From CAZCEC01 sp964497615 (lineage in GTDB: Bacteria; Chloroflexota; Anaerolineae; Anaerolineales; UBA6663), in the NCBI GenBank assembly GCA_964497615.1, contig CAZCEC010000058.1:1-41682 (forward strand): a DNA stretch of 41,682 bases, in the 5' to 3' direction. Made by a program: the position numbers and the translations under genes. A model generated the notes under the pieces. The model was not told where the DNA came from, ran no database searches, and saw nothing but the letters and a program-made list of their open reading frames with translations. Positions 38,969 to 41,682 of this stretch are shown here, piece by piece (the first letter of the stretch is position 1; every line of letters begins with the position of its first letter).

Positions 38969-39682
38969 TTAGGCGGCCTCCCCGATGAGGGCGTTGGGGT
39001 CCACCCGCACGCCCGGCCCCATGGTGGCGGCCACGACGACCTTCTTGAGATAGGTGCCCTTGGCCGAGGCGGGCTTGGCCTTGATGACGGCCGCCATCAG
39101 CGCGGCCATGTTGTCGCGCAATTGGTCCTCGCTGAAGGACACCTTGCCGATGGGCACGTGCAGGTTGCCGGTCTTGTCCACGCGGAACTCCACGCGGCCG
39201 GCCTTGGCCTCGCGGATGGCGCGCGGCAGGTCGGCGGCGGCGACCACGGTGCCGGTCTTGGGGTTGGGCATGAGGCCGCGCGGGCCCAGCACGCGGCCCA
39301 GCCGGCCCACCTTACCCATCATGTCGGGCGTGGCGATGGCGACATCGAACTCGGCCCAGCCTTCCTGAATCTTCTTGATCAGGTCGTCGTCGGCGATGAC
39401 ATCCGCGCCGGCCTCCTGGGCCAGGCGGCTGCCCTCGCCGTCGGCGAAGACCAGCACGCGCACGACCTTGCCCAGGCCGTGGGGCAGCACCACCACGTCG
39501 CGGACATTCTGGTCGGCATGCTTGGGGTCCACGCCCAGGCGCACATGGACTTCCATGGTGCCGTCGAATTTGGTATAGGAGGCGCCCTTGGCGAGGGCGA
39601 TGGCCTCGGCCATGGGATAGTTCTTGGCCGTATCCACCTGCTCGGCGGCGGCGCGATATTTCTTGCCGTGTCGGTTAGCCAT
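38969..39682 (-). CDS. rplA: 50S ribosomal protein L1
   Basis: A 237-residue protein that binds the 23S L1 stalk and its own mRNA. MANRHGKKYRAAAEQVD is the usual opening and GRLGRVLGPRGLMPNPKTGTV is the signature; FSEDQLRDNMAALMAAVIKAKPASAKGTYLKKV ends it. It follows rplK after 8 bp. Translational feedback by L1 on rplK-rplA is expected from E. coli. Confidence 0.98.
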   Translation of the reverse strand: MANRHGKKYRAAAEQVDTAKNYPMAEAIALAKGASYTKFDGTMEVHVRLGVDPKHADQNVRDVVVLPHGLGKVVRVLVFADGEGSRLAQEAGADVIADDDLIKKIQEGWAEFDVAIATPDMMGKVGRLGRVLGPRGLMPNPKTGTVVAAADLPRAIREAKAGRVEFRVDKTGNLHVPIGKVSFSEDQLRDNMAALMAAVIKAKPASAKGTYLKKVVVAATMGPGVRVDPNALIGEAA

Positions 39683-39690
39683 GGCGCCGC

Positions 39691-40116
39691 CTACCCTTCC
39701 ACCGTGATGCCCATGTTGCGGGCGGTGCCTTCCACCTGCCGCATGGCGCCTTCGATATCAATCGCGTTCAGGTCCTTCATCTTGATTTCGGCGATCTCGC
39801 GGACCTGCTGGCGGGAGACCTTGCCCACCTTGGTGCGGTTGGGCTGGGCCGAGCCCTTCTCCACGGCGGCGGCCTTGCGCAGGAGCACCGCGGTGGGCGG
39901 GGTCTTCAGGATAAAGGTGAACGAACCATCGGTGTAGATAGTGATTTCGGCCGGGATGACTTCGCCCATGCGGTTGGAGGTGCGGGCGTTGTACTCCTTG
40001 CAGAAGGCCATGATGTTGATGCCAAAGCCCGCCAGCGCCGGGCCGATGGGCGGCGCCGGGTTGGCCTTGCCGGCATTGATCTGCAACTTAGTGGTGCCTT
40101 TGATCTTTTTTGCCAT
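39691..40116 (-). CDS. rplK: 50S ribosomal protein L11
   Basis: A 141-residue protein of the GTPase centre. MAKKIKGTTKLQINAGKANPAPPIGPALAGFGINIMAFCKEYNART is the N-domain with its thiostrepton-linked proline-rich helix, and RQQVREIAEIKMKDLNAIDIEGAMRQVEGTARNMGITVEG the RNA-binding C-domain. Precedes rplA, follows nusG after 100 bp that contains a 10-bp hairpin. Confidence 0.98.
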   Translation of the reverse strand: MAKKIKGTTKLQINAGKANPAPPIGPALAGFGINIMAFCKEYNARTSNRMGEVIPAEITIYTDGSFTFILKTPPTAVLLRKAAAVEKGSAQPNRTKVGKVSRQQVREIAEIKMKDLNAIDIEGAMRQVEGTARNMGITVEG

Positions 40117-40177
40117 CTAGCTTCTCCTTGGTGGTGTTATCGGGCGGATGATGAGGCCGCCCTCCCACGAATACTGG

Positions 40178-40210
40178 GGCGGGGTGCAAGGCTGTCGACC
40201 GCACCCCGCC
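40178..40210 (-). promoter_or_regulatory. 10-bp hairpin between nusG and rplK
   Basis: GGCGGGGTGC/GCACCCCGCC with a 13-nt loop; no T-tract after it on the minus strand, so it may be an attenuating or processing structure or an L1-type control site rather than a simple terminator. Confidence 0.5.
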
Positions 40211-40216
40211 TCAGGC

Positions 40217-40945
40217 CTATACTTTTTCGACCTGCAAGAAATCCAGCTCGACCGGCGTTTCGCGGCCGAAGAACGACACCATGACCCGCACCTTGGCGCG
40301 GTCCATGTCGATCTCGGCCACGGTGCCGATAAAGTCGTTGAACGGTCCGTCGACGATGCGCACCTTCTGGCTGGGCTTGTAGGTCACCTTGACCTTGGGC
40401 GCCTCGGCCTCCATGCGCTTAAGGATCTGCGCGACTTCTTCCGGGCGCAGGGGCGTGGGGGTGTTGCCCATGCCCACGAACCCGGTGACGCCGGGCGTGT
40501 TGCGCACGACGTACCACGAGTCCTCGCTCATGATCATCTGCACCAGCAGATAACCGGGGAAGACGCGGCGCTCGACGGTGCGGCGCTTGCCGTCCTTGAC
40601 CTCAATCTCTTCCTCGGTGGGCACCACCACGTCGAAAATCTTGGCCTTCATGCCCATCGACTCGATGCGCTGCTCGAGGTTGTGGCGCACCTTGTTCTCG
40701 TAGCCCGAATAGCAATGGATGACAAACCAGTTGCGCCCGTCGTCGGCAGCGGGGGCTTCGCCTTCGGGCGTCAGTCCCGCCTCGTCGCTATCCGGGGCGC
40801 CGGTTTCCACGGACGCCTCGGCCGACGCCGGGGCGCCGCTGTCGGCGGCCGCCGCAGCGGACTGGTCGTCGGCCAGCGGCTGGGCGTCGTCGGCCGGGCG
40901 CTCGTCGTCGCCGTAGCCGAACTCGTCGTCTGCCTCTACCGCCAT
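40217..40945 (-). CDS. nusG: Transcription antitermination factor NusG with acidic N-terminal extension
   Basis: A 242-residue NusG. The NGN domain starts near RNWFVIHCYSGYENKVRHNLEQRI and has VFPGYLLVQM and DSWYVVRNTPGVTGFVG; the KOW domain is KVRIVDGPFNDFIGTVAEIDMDRAKVRVMVSFFGRETPVELDF. About 70 residues of Asp/Glu/Ala/Pro-rich, nearly Lys-free sequence lie before NGN, an unusual extension. ATG 40945 is preferred to GTG 40957 because AGGTGA stands 8 bp before it. Partner: RNA polymerase and Rho or S10. Confidence 0.97.
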   Translation of the reverse strand: MAVEADDEFGYGDDERPADDAQPLADDQSAAAAADSGAPASAEASVETGAPDSDEAGLTPEGEAPAADDGRNWFVIHCYSGYENKVRHNLEQRIESMGMKAKIFDVVVPTEEEIEVKDGKRRTVERRVFPGYLLVQMIMSEDSWYVVRNTPGVTGFVGMGNTPTPLRPEEVAQILKRMEAEAPKVKVTYKPSQKVRIVDGPFNDFIGTVAEIDMDRAKVRVMVSFFGRETPVELDFLQVEKV

Positions 40946-40981
40946 GAGATCACTCACCTTTCAACCCGCTGCTTTCCAGGC

Positions 40982-41194
40982 CTACAGGCTGATGATGAAC
41001 TTGAACAGCTCGGAAAACAGATAATCGAACAATCCCAAGATCACGGCCATGACCGTGATCACGATCAGCACAATCTGCGTCAGCCGAATCGCCTCGGCGC
41101 GCGTAGGCCAGACCACTTTCTTAAGCTCGCCCACCGTCTCGCGGTAAAAGCGGACAATTACATTGGGCTCTTTGACTGCTTGCGCTTTCGCCAT
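40982..41194 (-). CDS. secE: Preprotein translocase subunit SecE
   Basis: A 70-residue single-spanning SecE: an amphipathic start VRFYRETVGELKKVVWPTRAEAIRLTQIVLIVITVMAVILGLFDY with the conserved KKVVWPTRxE. Binds SecY to clamp the channel. Precedes nusG by 36 bp. Confidence 0.97.
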   Translation of the reverse strand: MAKAQAVKEPNVIVRFYRETVGELKKVVWPTRAEAIRLTQIVLIVITVMAVILGLFDYLFSELFKFIISL

Positions 41195-41216
41195 GCGTCC
41201 CGCCTCATCTCAACAG

Positions 41217-41250
41217 GCAAGACACCGCCCCATCAGCAGCGGTGTCTCGC
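41217..41250 (-). promoter_or_regulatory. 12-bp stem between trnW and secE
   Basis: GCGAGACACCGC pairs with GCGGTGTCTTGC (one G-T pair) around a 10-nt loop, 15 nt after the tRNA 3' end. No T-tract. A processing site or partial terminator that sets apart tRNA and secE messages is likely. Confidence 0.55.
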
Positions 41251-41265
41251 GGTCCCTACGGCAGG

Positions 41266-41338
41266 CAGGCCAGGCAAGAATCGAACTCGCAACCCCGCGT
41301 TTTGGAGACGCGTGCTCTGCCAATTGAGCTACTGGCCT
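41266..41338 (-). tRNA. trnW: tRNA-Trp (anticodon CCA)
   Basis: A full cloverleaf: acceptor AGGCCAG with CTGGCCT, D-arm around GCTCAATTGGCAGAGC, anticodon stem CGCGT/ACGCG with loop CTCCAAA, T-arm GCGAG-TTCGATT-CTTGC, discriminator G. CCA is not encoded. Its position between rpmG and secE is common in bacteria. Confidence 0.96.
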
Positions 41339-41358
41339 ACTTCCGACGAAGGACGTTT

Positions 41359-41408
41359 GACGAAGGACGATGCGCGGTCCCGCAGACGGCCGTCGTTCGT
41401 CCTTCGTC
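41359..41408. repeat. Palindromic element with GACGAAGGACGA ends
   Basis: Arms 41359-41370 and 41397-41408 are reverse complements and match the ends of the element at 2428-2531. Lies between rpmG and the tRNA. Confidence 0.75.
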
Positions 41409-41416
41409 GCTCGTCG

Positions 41417-41584
41417 TTACTTCGTCTCCCGGTGCACGCGGTGGCAACGGCAGCGCGGGCAGAACTTCTTCATCTCCAGCCGGTTCGGGTCGTTGCGCCG
41501 GTTCTTCTGGGTGGTGTAGTTGCGCTCCTTGCACTCGGAGCAGGCCAGGGTAATCACCGGCCGGACGTCCTTGCTCTTTGCCAT
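41417..41584 (-). CDS. rpmG: 50S ribosomal protein L33
   Basis: A 55-residue L33, too short for most gene filters. Four cysteines (CSECKE and FCPRCRCH) form a zinc ribbon, so this is the zinc-binding (C+) form. Reads RPVITLACSECKERNYTT with NRRNDPNRLEMKK after it. Lies between tuf and trnW, as in many bacteria. Confidence 0.97.
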   Translation of the reverse strand: MAKSKDVRPVITLACSECKERNYTTQKNRRNDPNRLEMKKFCPRCRCHRVHRETK

Positions 41585-41626
41585 TTCAGACCTGCACGCT
41601 TTCTGGCCGGCTTGTGGGCCGGAAAA

Positions 41627-41682
41627 CTAGTCAATCACCTTGGTAATGACGCCGGCGCCGACGGTCAGGCCGCCTTCGCGGA
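41627..41682 (-). CDS. tuf: Elongation factor Tu, C-terminal end (partial)
   Basis: The last 17 codons, REGGLTVGAGVITKVID, match the EF-Tu C-terminus; the rest lies to the right of the window. Confidence 0.95.
   Translation of the reverse strand, partial: REGGLTVGAGVITKVID

Overview
This is a GC-rich chromosomal fragment, probably from a member of the Chloroflexota (Anaerolineae/Caldilineae-like). That placement is inferred from the overall gene repertoire (GT39-type membrane glycosyltransferases, CarD, several PIN toxins, repeated sensor kinases, many GC-rich palindromic repeats) and from typical bacterial housekeeping genes. No single marker here proves it. One run of ten Ns (29486-29495) shows a scaffolded assembly, probably a metagenome bin.

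Layout. 0-2.4 kb (+): the end of a membrane protein, a GT1-type glycosyltransferase and a DUF92 membrane protein. 2.5-9.7 kb (+): an MrfA/YprA-like helicase with an inserted HNH nuclease-like domain, a three-gene toxin-antitoxin-like cluster (AbrB-like, PIN, AbrB-like), a MOSC protein, a GH78 rhamnosidase and a 49-residue reading frame. 9.7-12.1 kb (-): CarD-like regulator, RRM protein, aldehyde dehydrogenase. 12.2-16.6 kb (+): Phd/VapC pair with a clear promoter-operator, an M3 oligopeptidase, a luciferase-like oxidoreductase and a 6PGDH/DUF1932-like dehydrogenase. 16.8-24.0 kb (-): a secreted orphan, a TIGR01777 epimerase-like protein, a GT39 glycosyltransferase, a clan GH-A hydrolase and a sensor kinase with a zinc ribbon. 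24.2-26.1 kb (+): small membrane protein and M20 peptidase. 26.2-32.0 kb (-): an SDR, then a GT2 / methyltransferase / PAF-AH-like hydrolase / beta-propeller lipoprotein run. 32.1-34.5 kb (+): membrane protein plus lytic transglycosylase under a strong promoter with tandem operators, then a ClbS/DinB-like protein. 35.1-37.4 kb (-): an OmpR-type two-component system. 37.7-41.7 kb (-): the translation/transcription block tuf-rpmG-trnW-secE-nusG-rplK-rplA-rplJ-rplL, with an L10 leader before rplJ and a strong terminator after rplL. rpoB does not follow rplL.

The most unusual signals are in repeats and control regions. A 65-bp repeat occurs five times; its apical hairpin shows compensatory base-pair changes, and two copies supply the C-terminal tails of two proteins in the same reading frame. 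Three 74-bp palindromic elements sit in a 96-bp tandem array that is translated in frame inside the GT39 protein, similar in principle to the palindromic elements known inside Rickettsia genes. Other multi-hairpin elements lie at 2428, 22733, 27143, 34904 and 41359. Four CTCA sites spaced exactly 11 bp apart lie between the response regulator and its kinase. Tandem 22-bp repeats overlap the promoter of the membrane protein/transglycosylase pair, and a 12-bp direct repeat flanks the -10 box of the Phd/VapC operon. The rplJ leader carries mutually exclusive antiterminator and terminator stems and a hairpin that hides the ribosome binding site.

All assignments come from reading sequence and motifs by eye. 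No database search was run.
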